Shown: positions 17,541-28,775, counted from the first letter of the stretch. The stretch: DNA of 32,446 nt from Ophiothrix spiculata (GCA_000969725.1 JXSR01S005557.1), one strand, 5' to 3'. Notes: generated from the sequence alone by a model not told the origin. Numbers and translations: made by a program.

Positions 17541-17900
17541 CTTTAGAATATGTAAATGGGGTCCTTAACCAAATTCAAGCATTTATTCATGAAGTCCATT
17601 ATACAGTTTGCAATTAATTTAAAATGTAAGCATTTATATTTCAAAGATGACATTAATAGGTCAGTCCTATTAACCTTTAGGTGCTTCAAAATGTCGCTTA
17701 ATACCTACACCACGTCCTGTTAATCATATTCATAGGTATAATATTAGATTAAAATATATTAAAATGTTCTTTCAGTACTTTGTTATTTTTTGGTGTAATA
17801 GTTTTGTGCACAATGCTACATTTGATTAAATATGTGTTCTATTTTAGGGACCCATTAACATATGTTAAATATAAATCGAACCAGGAGAACAAATCTGCAA
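17541..17900. repeat. Block E, copy 3
   Basis: TTTAGAATATGTAAATGGGG, TCCTTAACCAAATTCAAGCA, TTTATTCATGAAGTCCATTA, ATTAATAGGTCAGTCCTATT and TTTAGGGACCCATTAACATA match copy 1. Confidence 0.75.
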
Positions 17901-17959
17901 AACATGGGGATATATAATTCAGTCAAAGGAAGTGATAAAAAAACATGACAAGGAAAGTA

Positions 17960-18260
17960 ACGTTTTTGTTATAATTGGTACCAGTGAATAGGGATGTTTG
18001 AGGACTATATAATAAACGGTGACCTAATTTCAGTGACTTAGACAATAACTGACAGTATTCTAACTTTAACATCCTTTTAACGCCATGTTAGGGATGACTT
18101 AATAAGGTCAATTCCTATCTTATGGTAATGATTCTAATCTCATAAGTAAATATGAATGGAGCACTGCTTTGTATCACGGTGTAATCAAATACGCAATGTT
18201 TTATTCTGTCAATATGATATAGATTGCAAGCATGCTAATGTGGCTGTGCCACGTGTATAC
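17960..18260. repeat. Block F, copy 2 (uninterrupted)
   Basis: GGTGACCTAATTTCAGTGAC, TCCTATCTTATGGTAATGAT, TCTAATCTCATAAGTAAATA and ATCACGGTGTAATCAAATAC match copies 1 and 3. It lacks the three insertions found in copy 1, so it gives their empty sites. Confidence 0.8.
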
Positions 18261-18959
18261 TGTATTATTATTATTGTTTAACATTAGGCGGATTTATCTC
18301 CTTGAGACCTACTTAGTGACATTTTAACAGATATCTTAATTTTATTTTTTAAAGATAAGTTTCTTAAGGACTATAAAATTATTTTTTCATCATGTTTGTT
18401 CAAATAATGTGTATAATTCACTCTATACAAATTCTTTGTTATAGTTTTCACAACCTTATCACATACCTGTTACTTTTATGTTATTTTATGGTATTTAATA
18501 TATATTTCGTTTCAAGATATCACCTCATTTTTTATGGTAAAGCCTTTTTCATGGACCTTCTGACATCATAACCGTCCAAAAGAATAATCATTTCAGTACA
18601 CGACTGTGTAAGCTTTGATATTCCGCTGGTCAGAAGTAGATTTAAATTAAATATTGCATGAATTATTTCTTATTTCGGACGAAATCAACCGAATCCAATT
18701 CTTTATAAATATTGTCAAGAAAACAGTGGTAATAGAAAAACATGTTGGTAAAAAGGTAAACAGACAACTGTCGGGCATTCAACGTCAGGGGATTGACAAT
18801 TTCTAATGCGCATCCATGAACGTTATTTACCACGGCTTCTTCAATCGCAAGCAATGACTATAACAACAAACATTAGATTAATGTTGTACTTGTATATTAG
18901 ATTAATGTTGTACTTGTATATACTATATATATTTTCTAACTTAACACAAATATCTATCT
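18261..18959. other. Unassigned AT-rich sequence with a short tandem duplication
   Basis: TTAGATTAATGTTGTACTTG with a following TATA is duplicated in tandem near 18872-18922. Nothing else is recognised. Confidence 0.55.
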
Positions 18960-19262
18960 AAGATTAACGTAAAATATACATCTCATTTACAAAGATGCAA
19001 TGTCATTCCCGAAAATGAACATAATTCACATCACATAATGAATAGGTTTCATTTTTGTCTTGTCCAATTAATGATGCTTTTCTCTCGCTAAGTGTAGTGA
19101 GATATGCTTTATTCTGCTAAACTGAGCAAACTCTGATTGAATGATTGGATTGCAAGCATGATGATATACCTTAATTGAAACTCAGTTAGACGGAATTAAT
19201 CGCATAAGCGGTATCCTTGGATAAACCTGCATCAGAGGTAAACAGTATCATCTTGATAATTA
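18960..19262. repeat. Block G, copy 3
   Basis: The 30-bp core is at 19171-19200. GCTTTATTCTGCTAAACTGA upstream and ATAAGCGGTATCCTTGGATA downstream match copy 2. AAACAGTATCAT follows. Confidence 0.85.
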
Positions 19263-19279
19263 TCATTGTATCTCATTCA

Positions 19280-19720
19280 CTTGGGAAAAGGCACAAATTA
19301 AATTCTCCACAAACAGATTTTATCACATTCTTTTCAGTCTGAAGTGATTTCAAATAACACTTGTCAGACGCTTACTGATAATATTTTCTATGAAAGAGAA
19401 ATCATTAAAGAAATAACACACAAGCTTTACCGCGATTGTAGCCAAGAGGAAAATATACTGCTTTTCCAAAAAAAAAAAAAAAAACACCTTTAAATTGTTT
19501 GTACCAGATTCAAACTGACTATATAAGTAAGATGACCATGGTAACAATAACCACAAAGCATTGACATAAGAATCAAACGAGACAAAGACAGATTAAGTGT
19601 GTGTCACCCTGGGGATGAGAAATCATGACATTAAACAATATACTTCAAATCACCATTCATGTTAGAAATATTATACCATGTATATGCCATTACCTTGTCA
19701 TTATCATTGCAAAAATAGTT
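19280..19720. repeat. Block H, copy 2
   Basis: The 24-base identity with copy 1 lies at 19603-19626. AAGATGACCATGGTAACAATA, AAGCTTTACCG, TGTAGCCAAGAGG and CATTGACATAAGAATCAAAC also correspond. It contains an A run near 19469. Confidence 0.75.
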
Positions 19721-19776
19721 GTATAAAATAGTTCAAACATCAAATTGTCATTGTCTTCATGTAATATTGTTCTTAA

Positions 19777-20342
19777 AGATCAATTAATTTGTTTGTTTTT
19801 CAATTGCAATATTTTTTCCAAAACCTCCACTTCTTAAATTAAGTTCAAATTCCCTGGTAATATGAAAATAGAAATGTTGTTTGCTATCTTGAATAACGAG
19901 ACGTCACCCGTTTCGATTTAATGTCATGGAGGTTATATCATATAAATACTTCTTAAAGATCAATCAAAGGGTTTGTTTTTTCAATTACAATATTTTTTCC
20001 AACCCCAACCCCCCTTCTTATATCATGTTGGAAATGTTGCTATCTTTTATTTCTGGTGAATATCTAGACGTCTCCCGTTTCGATTTAATGTCATGGAGGT
20101 TATATCATATAAATACTTCTTAAAGATTAATAAATGGGTTTGTTTTTTCAATTACAGTATTTTTTCCAACCCCCCCCCCCCCCCCACTTCTTATATCATG
20201 TTGGAAATGTTGCCTTCTTATATTAAGTTCAAATTCGCTGGTAACATGGAAATAGAAATGTTGTTTGTTGCTATCTCTTCTTTCTGGTGAATATCTAGAC
20301 GTCTCCCGTTTCGATTTAATGCCATGGAGGGTATATCATAAA
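19777..20342. repeat. Three tandem units (about 180, 167 and 219 bp)
   Basis: Each unit starts AGAT.AAT and contains TTTGTTTTTTCAATTACA, TATTTTTTCCAA, a C-rich tract, GACGTCTCCCGTTTCGATT or GACGTCACCCG, and ATGTCATGGAGG. The first two units end in TTATATCATATAAATACTTC. The C tract grows to 16 C in the third (20170-20185). An inner piece (TTAAGTTCAAATTC.CTGGTAA) is present in units 1 and 3 but missing in 2. Short frames starting MEVISYKYF recur because the unit recurs. Confidence 0.9.
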
Positions 20343-20467
20343 TGGATTATTGTAAATATCTTTTTCTTAAAATACTAAATAAGTGATAAATCAAATCATA
20401 AGTAATATACAGATAATTGAAATAACAAAATCATTTATATACAGATAATTGAAATATCAAAAGAGTG

Positions 20468-21118
20468 TACTCTTAGAAAGCCATGATCAAATATGAGACA
20501 AATAGGATCAATTTTGATCCTTTTTAGGTATCAAATATGAGCTTACCCTTTAAGGATCAAAGTGATCCAAAAATAAGGATCACAATTCTTGATCCGAAAA
20601 AAGGATCAAATATTTCTTATAAAAAAGATCTGCCTAAAAATATCTCACTGAACAGACCCTAGCAGGGATTGAACCCACGCCGAAGGTACAGTATATAAAT
20701 TACGAGACCATCGCTCTAACCACTCGGGCACGGGACAGGCAGCTGTCAAGTGTGGTGAAATCATCGTAGTTATACCATTGTATACATTCCCGGCTATGTA
20801 GTGGATATGGGGTGTACTCAAATATGAGACAAAAGATCACGTTAGATCCAAACGCGGTATCAAATATGAGCTTATCCTTTCCGTATCAAAGTAATCCAGA
20901 AATACGGATCAAAACTTTGATATTGTAATCAAAAAGGATCAAAATAAAATGATCCTAAAACCGGATCAAAATAATCCTGGTGAATTTGATCCATTTGTAT
21001 ATATTGATCCGAAAAAGGATCAAAACGATCCACGTTGGATCAAAAGTGACCCTTAAAGGATCAAAATAAAATGATCCGGAAAACTACTCGTATATTTGAT
21101 CCCGGCCTTCTAAGAGTG
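20468..21118. mobile_element. tRNA-carrying, GATC-rich inverted-repeat element, copy 2
   Basis: The structure and nearly the whole sequence match 10470-11119, including both direct units and the tRNA-like centre. The ends are ACTCTTAGAAAGCC and GGCCTTCTAAGAGTG. The 2-bp flank is TG on the left and TA on the right, so the duplication is ambiguous here. Confidence 0.9.
20655..20736 (-). repeat. tRNA-like SINE head in copy 2
   Basis: The A box is TGCCCGAGTGG (one base off consensus) and the B box is GGTTCAATCCC (consensus). The CTCGTAA loop is kept. The variable arm differs from copy 1, with several substitutions. Confidence 0.7.
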
Positions 21119-21139
21119 TAAAATATTAATCTGTGGCAA

Positions 21140-21370
21140 TGTCCAGGGAAATGTGCCAGTAACTTCTCTCTAACACATTATACTTCCAATTCATCTAGTG
21201 TCCATCTAGGGAGAATGCAATGAAAACTTCGCCTATGAACATGAAGAAATCTTTTCAAATTGTATGGGCTCTGTATATCTTTCCATGGCGGTGTTCTGTG
21301 CAAGTTAGGTATTAGCAATCCCTGTTAGCAAATGGTTAGTTAACAAATATGGTGCTCTTGTGTCAACGTG
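21140..21370. repeat. Block A, copy 3 (diverged)
   Basis: CAGTAACTTCTCTCTAACAC, TAGTGTCCATCTAGGGAGAA, TGCAATGAAAAC, ATTGTATGGGCTCTG and ATGGTGCTCTTGTGTCAACG correspond to block A copies in order. The start of the block is not recognisable. Confidence 0.55.
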
Positions 21371-21764
21371 TCGCAAGGTCCTGTCATGCGTGAAAATATG
21401 TCACTTTTTCAATTTTTCTTTTCATCTCTGTAATAAATATACCTGGACGTAAAAAACTGCATATGAATCCCAAAACTTTAGCCTCTGAGTTGTCGTGTAC
21501 TTGAAATGGTTTCTCTTCGAACTGCACATATTTAATCAGCAAGATGTGTATTTTCTGTTCAGTCTTAGTTGCGTCACACTACTAAAGTTATTAACCTGAA
21601 AAGCTTCACACTAATTTATAATTTATATATATTGATGAATAGTAATACAATATTTTATTTTGCAATATTACATGGCAAATTCAAATGACAAGTAGCGAAT
21701 GAAAAGAGACTCCCAAAATAGCTAAAGAGCACCTAGTTAAAGGTGAATATGTGACGTGATTCCG
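21371..21764. other. Unassigned AT-rich sequence
   Basis: No feature is recognised between blocks A and C. Confidence 0.5.
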
Positions 21765-22115
21765 TTGAATAATTCATAAACTGTTGAAGTACACAAGTAT
21801 AATACATGGCTTTAAATAACCCTTGATGGTCAGTAATTGTTATCGTGTCAAAGTAGAGGAGACGCTCGGAATCAATTTACGCCACTGACCCGGTTTTTCT
21901 AAAGTCGATTTTATTTACAAAAGAGCTACCTGTTGTTTGTTAACATCACTCTATCCAAATGTCATTCCTCCATCACCAGTCGATGCCATCACTTCTCAGG
22001 CTGAGAAATTGTAACAAGATACAGCAGTACAGGTGTTTGGAAGTTGTTGCTGCATGTAATATAGGACAGGGTGTTTACTGACGCAACATGGTTATACTAG
22101 CAAAGACCTTTCAAT
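21765..22115. repeat. Block C, copy 3
   Basis: It is nearly identical to copy 2 from about 21820 to 22090. The palindrome is at 21991-22009 with one change on its right arm. GTAATATAGGACAGGG replaces the TATA-like GTTATATAGG of copy 2. Confidence 0.85.
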
Positions 22116-22280
22116 CTAAGTAAACGGTATACGGTATTCGCTATATCGAATTCGATGGCTTGATGTTATAAAGACACGACAAGCTATACGGTTGGGTTTT
22201 TTTTTTCGAATAGTGTCCTCTTAAGTGACCCGGTAGCATCAAATTCGCGTGTCCAGGTAAAATTGTGCACCGTATGCCCG

Positions 22281-22446
22281 AATAGTATAGTATTAGTATA
22301 GTAAAGTATAGTATAGTATAGTATAGTATAGTATAGTATAGTATAGTATGTATAGTATAGTATAGTATAGTATAGTATAGTATAGTATAGTATAGTATAG
22401 TATAGTATAGTATAGTATTACAGTATAGCATTAGTAAAGTATTCTA
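22281..22446. repeat. (TATAG)n pentanucleotide microsatellite
   Basis: There are long, nearly perfect TATAG repeats, interrupted near 22350 and at the edges. The 96-codon reverse frame of LYYTI repeats is a product of it. Confidence 0.95.
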
Positions 22447-22649
22447 TAGATCGCAGCCTAAAACACATATGGAATATACACGAAGCTTACCTTGAGATAT
22501 GCACAACATTATTGGTGCACCAAGTATACGTGTTGTTACAGTTTAAAAATACTTTGTACTTTCAATATTTTTGCATTCAAAGTCTTTATACTACATTGTT
22601 ATACTGTTAGTTTACACTTACGAATGCCGAGACAATATCACGAAAAGGA

Positions 22650-23149
22650 AAGTCGTCTGCCCTCTTTTCCAGCCCCTTCATCATGTCTTTTGTATTTTAT
22701 TTATCTGTATTTATTACTTCATACAATTCATATTCAGTTGCATCACGTTATGTGCTTTTCTTAAGTCCACTATTAAACAGTTATATTAAATTTCGTCTTC
22801 TCATCATCCAATGTTTCGTTTCCTTGCTAGAGATTTCATAGATAACAGACTCGATAATGCAGTTACCATATAGAGGGTAATTGCATTTGAATAATAAATA
22901 TATTTGAAATGTCTCCTGGGCGCAGTATTGTTTTGTGTCCAACACTATGCCTTTATCAATAGTAGTAATCAGTTTTATTACTAGTGGCATTGATGATAAC
23001 TTCAATCTAGAGAAACTACATTATCCAACTCTAGACTGAGGCGGCGCCAGGGTTTCTTGTTAGGACGTTCAACCAAAAATATGAGACCCATAAGGTACGT
23101 CCAATTTTTTCATGTAGCTTTTTATACAAAAGAAAGGTCTTACAAGCGT
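22650..23149. repeat. Tandem duplication, copy 1 (offset about 706 bp)
   Basis: GTCGTCTGCCCTCTTTTCC through CAAAAGAAAGGTCTTACAAG is repeated at 23358-24012 with few differences. It has no MITE at 22949, where copy 2 has one. Confidence 0.9.
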
Positions 23150-23357
23150 ATATGGTTAGGGTTTAGGGACATCCAAAATAAATCCAAGTCGATTAAAAAA
23201 GGGGAAACAGGTTTTGAGTGATTTTACACGGTTTTCTGCTTTTCCCCATGTTTCCTGTCTAGCAGTCTTGCAGCTGTTCTCTCATTTTTCTTGTCCTTCC
23301 CGCTTTTTCCCGCTTGCTGTCCTGATTTCCCGTTTGAAATCAAGTTGTCAGGGGGCA
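23150..23357. other. Spacer between duplicates
   Basis: It begins with a telomere-like GGTTAGGGTTTAGGG (about 23155-23169) and later is pyrimidine-rich. There is no recognisable gene. Confidence 0.5.
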
Positions 23358-24012
23358 GTCGTCTGCCCTCTTTTCCAGCCCCTTCATCATGTCTTTTGTA
23401 TTTTGTTTATCTGTATTTATTATTTCATACAATGCTTATTCAGTTGCATCACGTTATGTGCTTTTCCTAAGTCCACTATTAAACAGTTATATTAAAATTC
23501 GTTTTCTCATCATCCAATGTATGCTTTGTTTCCTTGCTTGCTAGATTTCATAGGTAACAGACTCGATAATGCAGTTACCATATAGAGGGTAATTGTATTT
23601 GAATAATGAATATATTTGAAATGTCTCCTGGGCGCATTATTGTTTTGTGTCCAACACTATGGCCCGTATTCCAGAAAGATGTTTAGCTAAACCATTGTTT
23701 AACTGAGCATCAACTGTCCAGGAATGATACGCATCGTTGCAGCTTTCAAGCAGAACAGTTCAATGAGTCGTGCTGTTGACGAGAAATAAAACCTTGATTT
23801 AGCTAAACACCTTTCTGGAATACGGGCCCATGCCTTTATCAAAAGTAGTAATCAGTTTTATTACTAGTGGCATTGATGATAACTTCAATCTAGAGATACT
23901 ACATTATCCAACTCTAGACTGAGGCGGCGCCAGGGTTTCTTGTTAGGACGTTCACCCAAAAATATGAGACCCATGAGGTCCATTTTTTTCAAAAGAAAGG
24001 TCTTGCAAACGT
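23358..24012. repeat. Tandem duplication, copy 2 (with MITE)
   Basis: It matches copy 1 apart from a 168-bp insertion (23661-23828) and small indels. GAGGCGGCGCCAGGGTTTCT occurs in both. Confidence 0.9.
23661..23828. mobile_element. GGCCCGTATTC MITE, copy 2
   Basis: The ends GGCCCGTATTCCAGAAAG and CTTTCTGGAATACGGGCC are perfect inverses. It is flanked by TAT and CAT; the uninterrupted duplicate reads ACACTATGCC near 22945-22954, so a 3-bp target duplication with one later change is likely. It has 17 more internal bases than copy 1. Confidence 0.95.
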
Positions 24013-24107
24013 GCAGACAACAACCTACATGTATTAATTTAAATTATTTTAAATTTATCAACTACAATCACATTTTTAATAAGGATACTTTAGGTCCCAT
24101 CAACAAT

Positions 24108-24187
24108 TTTAGGGTTAGGGTTTAGGTTTAGATAAGGGTTAGGGTATGTTTAGGGTTATGGTTGGGTTTTGGTTTAGTGATTTAGGG
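24108..24187. repeat. Degenerate interstitial telomere-like TTAGGG
   Basis: TTAGGGTTAGGG, TTTAGGTTTAG, AAGGGTTAGGG, TTTAGGGTTATGG and GGTTTAG follow one another. TTAGGG is the usual animal telomere repeat. A shorter piece lies at 23155-23169. Confidence 0.7.
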
Positions 24188-24214
24188 TCGAGTCATGGTT
24201 TGTGTCAAAGTATA

Positions 24215-24280
24215 ATGTTCAACGACTTTTTAAACAATTCTACTATTTTCAACGACTTTTTAAACCTTTCTACCATTTTA
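24215..24280. repeat. Short tandem duplication
   Basis: CAACGACTTTTTAAAC followed by a TTCTACTATTT-like stretch occurs twice, about 30 bp apart. Confidence 0.8.
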
Positions 24281-24332
24281 TTCCCTCTCTTTTTTCTTTT
24301 CTCATTCTCTATTATTCTCATTCTCTTTTCTT

Positions 24333-24514
24333 CACTCTAAGAAAAGTTGGGTAAAAAAGGGAACATGGTTGGCAGGTTGGGTAAAATTTGACACAATGTT
24401 GGGTAAAACGTGCACCATTTACCCAAGATTGTGTACAAAATAAACCAATATTGTGCAAAATTTAACCCAACCTGCCAACCATGTTCCCTCTTTTACTCAA
24501 CCTTTTTTAGAGTG
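24333..24514. mobile_element. 182-bp MITE, CACTCTAAGAAA ends
   Basis: The left arm is CACTCTAAGAAAAGTTGGGT, then GGGAACATGGTTGGCAGG and TTGGGTAAAATTT. The right arm is the inverse, ending TTTTTTAGAGTG. TT occurs on each side. The ends resemble the CACTCTTAGAA ends of the elements at 10470 and 20468, so they may share a transposase. Confidence 0.9.
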
Positions 24515-24719
24515 TTAATTCTTTCCTTTTATTTTTACTGAAACGGAGGGGGGAGCAACTGCATAGCCCCTGTTCCGCCCATGGCGTCACCCCTCAAGTC
24601 TCTAGGTATCAAATTTGACCTCACAATTGTTACAAATATGGTTATTGGTTGTAAAATAAGTGTTTTTCTGCTATAAAGTTTGGAAATGATTAGAGAGGAT
24701 GAGAGGAAAAGGTATGACC

Positions 24720-24959
24720 TTACAGCTACAGGTGACTTGAATAAGTGAATTAAACAAAGGTAAAAGTGTACCAGCTTTAATAACTTTCAACGGAAGGATC
24801 ATGTATGATTTGATGAGACAATAATGTAAACATCTTTTTTCTGCAAACGAATTCTATCTCATGGTAATGATCCTAATCTCCTAGGTAAATATGACTGGAG
24901 TACAGCTCTGCATCACGATGTAATCAAATACACCACGTTTTATTCTATCAAAATGAGAC
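24720..24959. repeat. Block F, copy 3
   Basis: TTCTATCTCATGGTAATGAT, CCTAATCTCCTAGGTAAATA and TGCATCACGATGTAATCAAA, then ATACACCACGTTTTATTCTA, match copies 1 and 2. No MITE is present. Confidence 0.75.
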
Positions 24960-25095
24960 TCTATGATCTAATGATTGGATTGTAAGCATGATAATGTGCT
25001 TTAATTGAAATTCAGTTAGACGGAATTAATCTTGTATTAAGATCTACCCTAATATTGCCTGCGTCACTGGTATCCAGTATCATTATTATGCAATA
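24960..25095. repeat. Block G, copy 4
   Basis: The 30-bp core at 25001-25030 is identical to copy 1. AATGATTGGATTGTAAGCAT upstream matches copy 3, and GGTATCCAGTATCATTATT follows. Confidence 0.85.
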
Positions 25096-25559
25096 TTTTT
25101 ATTCTCTCTTCAAAGTCGAACTCAACCCCTTGGGCACTACTCACTGGCATTGTATCATCAGTTATGATTGGATATTATTAAAGAGATATTCATTTAGATT
25201 AAAACAGTTCATAACATTGTTTTACAATTTTCATACAAATTACCGCAGAAGATTTTTTTAGTAAAAAAAACCCCAGATATGGAAAACGTTTCATAATATG
25301 TGATGTTTTGCCTTAAATATAATATCAAAAGTTGAATGTAATCATAAACTTGATGCCCGTATGGCAAGGAATATTATTGATATATAATATAGCCAAGTAT
25401 TTAAAAGCATTCTATCAATGTTTGTCTTCAACAGAATTATGAGATACTCGGTGTTTCTAGAACTAAAGCATTCTCCCGACCGATGAACACATGAACAGTT
25501 TTTGTAAGGCAAAAAAGGTTTTTCCTGTGGGTGGTCAAAAAATTAAAATGCAAAATGCA
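25096..25559. other. Unassigned AT-rich sequence
   Basis: No feature is recognised. Short frames here have no family features. Confidence 0.5.
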
Positions 25560-26140
25560 GTTTTTTATTTTATTGTCTTGTTATCACTCACAAGAGAGAT
25601 AGGCAACTTTTAATTAAAAATATGCATGCGCGGTTTCGATTGTTTGTTGAAAAAAATATTTCTAAAGTAATAATTTTGCAATTTTCCCCGTTCGTTTTAT
25701 CAAATTGGCTATTTTGATTTTCGTGGTTTTTTTTAATATCAAAGTAATAAAACAAAATGCGCAAATATATGACGCCAAAACGAAATGCGCGCGGTCCACA
25801 GGAAACAAACTTTTTTTTTCTGATAGCCTGAAAATATGCCAAATTTACCATCATTACATTTAACTATATTCTGGCCTCATTCTATTGGAAATGAGCTAAT
25901 AAAATGTGGTTTGTAATTATTCCTATAATTGGACAGTTTTTAATAGAAGTTTGGGTATCATAAAAAGTTGAATTATTGTTAGATAAGTGAAGCCAAAACT
26001 TTCAATATTGATTCTTTAACTACCACAGGACAAAATAATGCTGATATTAGTTGATAGCAAAATCAACCACAATGAGGAAAATATAAAAAATCTTCCTATT
26101 GCTTCTTGTGAGTGATAACAATCCAATAGAATGTTTGAAA
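25560..26140. mobile_element. Possible inverted-repeat element
   Basis: TTGTTATCACTCACAAGAGA near 25581 is matched by an inverse, TTCTTGTGAGTGATAACAAT, near 26103. The matched arms are only about 25 bp and no target duplication is clear, so this is tentative. Confidence 0.4.
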
Positions 26141-27699
26141 ATGCAATCAAAAATTATAAATATTTTTAACCCCCATGTACTGGTAACCAGGGTAAATGGA
26201 GGTAAAAACTTCCTTTTTACAGTGAATAAGTAGGGCCTATACTTAAAATATGAGATGATTTGATTCATGAAATTGATTTTAGTTACAATGGTTTTCAATT
26301 AAAACAATACAAAATCACTATGGGCATCCGTACAGATATTTTTCTCTGAACCTTTTTTGTCACGTAGAAAAGACACCAAGCTTACACACGTACTTTCCAC
26401 TACTAATACCAATTGAATTGAATTCAGGATGCCGAATTGAATTCAGGATGCCAAATTCAACAGATTGCCATAACAGAAAAAGTATACAACTTTAGACCAA
26501 GTCGTAAGAGGGCATTAATTGGTGATTAGGGGGCTACCTGATGAAAGGATCTTATTTTATTGCTTTTCAGTTTATGTATTTTCGAAGGAAGTATATAATT
26601 GGGTAGCAATGTTTTATTCTCAATAAACAGGATTTTATAGAAATGGTCGCTATTACTAGTATTTTCCTTGCTCGTTCTTTTGTCAATTACGAATAATCGC
26701 CTAAAACATTAGTTTATCCTTTATGTAATACATCATGAAATTAGTCTAGCAAACAATTCGTTCTTATCACATGTATTGATCATTTAATTTGAAACCTTTT
26801 TAAGTAATTTAGCTCATGAATAACATACATGAAGGTAAGATCAAAACTTTACTGTTTTCATTTAAACACACATTTAAAAACAAGAAAAAACAGCAAGTAA
26901 AAACAAAAAAAAAAACACAAAACAGAATAAAAACAAACCAAAACAAACAAATATCAACAACATTCAAAATGTTTGCAAAAGTACAAAATCTGTTTACATA
27001 ATTAACTGAATTGCTCTTTGCTTTTAAAAATCAAAACTCAGATTTGGATATTTTTTGTCAACTCTCTCAAGATTTTGAAATGTATTTAATGTAGCAAAGG
27101 TCAGATAGTCATCTCGTGTAAATCTTCACTTGTATTCGGTAATAAACGCTGCCTCAAATCTTATCATTCTACCATCTGAAATCACAAGCAGAGAACGTAG
27201 CTTAACTAATGCGCTGTTTGGAAAACAAACAAACGTGTTTTCTTCTCCTGGCATCCTACAATATTACCGTTGACATCTGCACTTTGCGTAAATTAACTAC
27301 CGATTGAGTGTTTTGCTTTCCATATGTTCAAAGGTCGCACCTGAATAAGTATATGTAAGGAAGGGACAGCGATATTTGATGACCTTATCTATGTTATTAC
27401 CATGGTACTTTTTTGTATTAAGTGTGTTTAAATACCAATCTCAATATTTTACTGATAATAAATTTGAATGATACATGATTTGAATGATATTATACTTTCT
27501 ATTCCTTTCATTAAAATATTATACTTTTCATTACGAGATACTTTTTTATATATAGGTGTTTATAGTAATCAGAAGGGTTGAATTTATTTTTGATTGTGTG
27601 TTAATATTAATGTAAACACGGTTTGATTTTGTTAAAACACACAAAAAAGTAATCACGCTACGAGACACATAGAAAGTAAACAAAGATCTTAACGTCATG
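26141..27699. other. Unassigned AT-rich sequence
   Basis: It holds a short tandem duplication, AATTGAATTCAGGATGCC, near 26413-26453. The 61-codon frame at 26816-27001 comes from A-rich low-complexity sequence. No gene or RNA is recognised. Confidence 0.5.
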
Positions 27700-27960
27700 A
27701 TGATTTCATTGAATGATTAGAAGTTTAAGTAATATATGACTCAGGAGTACCTGTAATCTTGGCAACATAAAATAGGACAAGCGGAATCCATTTACGCGTC
27801 TGACCTGGTTTTCTAAATCCAGCCTTGTAAAAACTATATGTATACTATTTGCATAGTTTGACTTTTGTAAATACTTTCTTCCATTTCCAGTTTGTAATTT
27901 AGTTGGAAATGATGCAACAAGATACTATCAAACAGGAGGGGTTTTCCCTTTTCCCACTTT
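27700..27960. repeat. Block C, weak fourth copy
   Basis: GCGGAATCCATTTACGC, TCTGACCTGGTTTTCTAAAT and GCAACAAGATACTATCAAAC.GG fall in the same order as in block C. The palindrome and the terminal GACAGGGTGTTT are not recognisable. Confidence 0.45.
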
Positions 27961-28649
27961 TTCAAAGAGACATTGTGTAAAAGGGGACTCTAAAGATTTT
28001 GTCAGGATAGAACTTTTATTCGTACTTGCAATCAATACTTGTTTTACTAATATAGAAGGGATAAAGGCGTTCAAATTGTATAGAAACTTAGTTAATTGTG
28101 TTTAGCATCTGAATGTACTTATAGTACAAGAATATCAGCTATTGTATTCATTTGGAACTTTTTTTGAATGTCAGGGTTTAAGTCATTACCTTTCTTCATA
28201 TAGAATATATTTTGTTCTATTATAAGTTTTTTTTTCAAACGCGCATTATACATTTTAATAGGGACTCGTATAGTTTGTTACGGTGAAACATTCATAATTT
28301 CCTACTTGCATTTTTTCACTAAAAAGAATTAATCCTATAAAGTATATAACCAAATATATCTTGAAATTCAGCATGAGCATGTCATATAAATCTTGTATAT
28401 ATGTATATGTAATATATGTAAAGATAGATATATTCATTTAATATATATAAAATATATTTGCAGAATGAATTAGATAAAATTGGAAAGTGCACGCGATATA
28501 TATTTACTTTTATATGAAAAGATAAGTTACTTTCTATCAGCATGATCAATGTCTTTTTGGAAAGCCCTAAGCTGTGTTCGAGTTTTCTCCGTGACACTTT
28601 CTTTGACTCAAGTCACTGCACTGTAATATTACTTTCGTTTTGATCTACT
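27961..28649. other. Unassigned AT-rich sequence
   Basis: TA-rich runs occur near 28395-28460. Small reverse frames here reflect base composition. Confidence 0.5.
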
Positions 28650-28775
28650 GTCATGGTCTAGAAGGGGAATAATATCAAAAGATGATACCTGATGTAAACA
28701 AACGGTGACGTCGCTCAGAAACACAAAACGAATTTACACACTAAAATTTCCGTCGACACGACTAGTGTCTCATGA
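28650..28775. repeat. Block D, copy 3
   Basis: AATAATATCAAAAGATGATA, CCTGATGTAAACAAACGG and TGACGTCGCTCAGAAA match block D. It is shorter and more diverged than the first two. Confidence 0.6.

Noticed and set aside
22141..22431. 96-codon reverse frame
   Set aside because: It is a product of the TATAG microsatellite.
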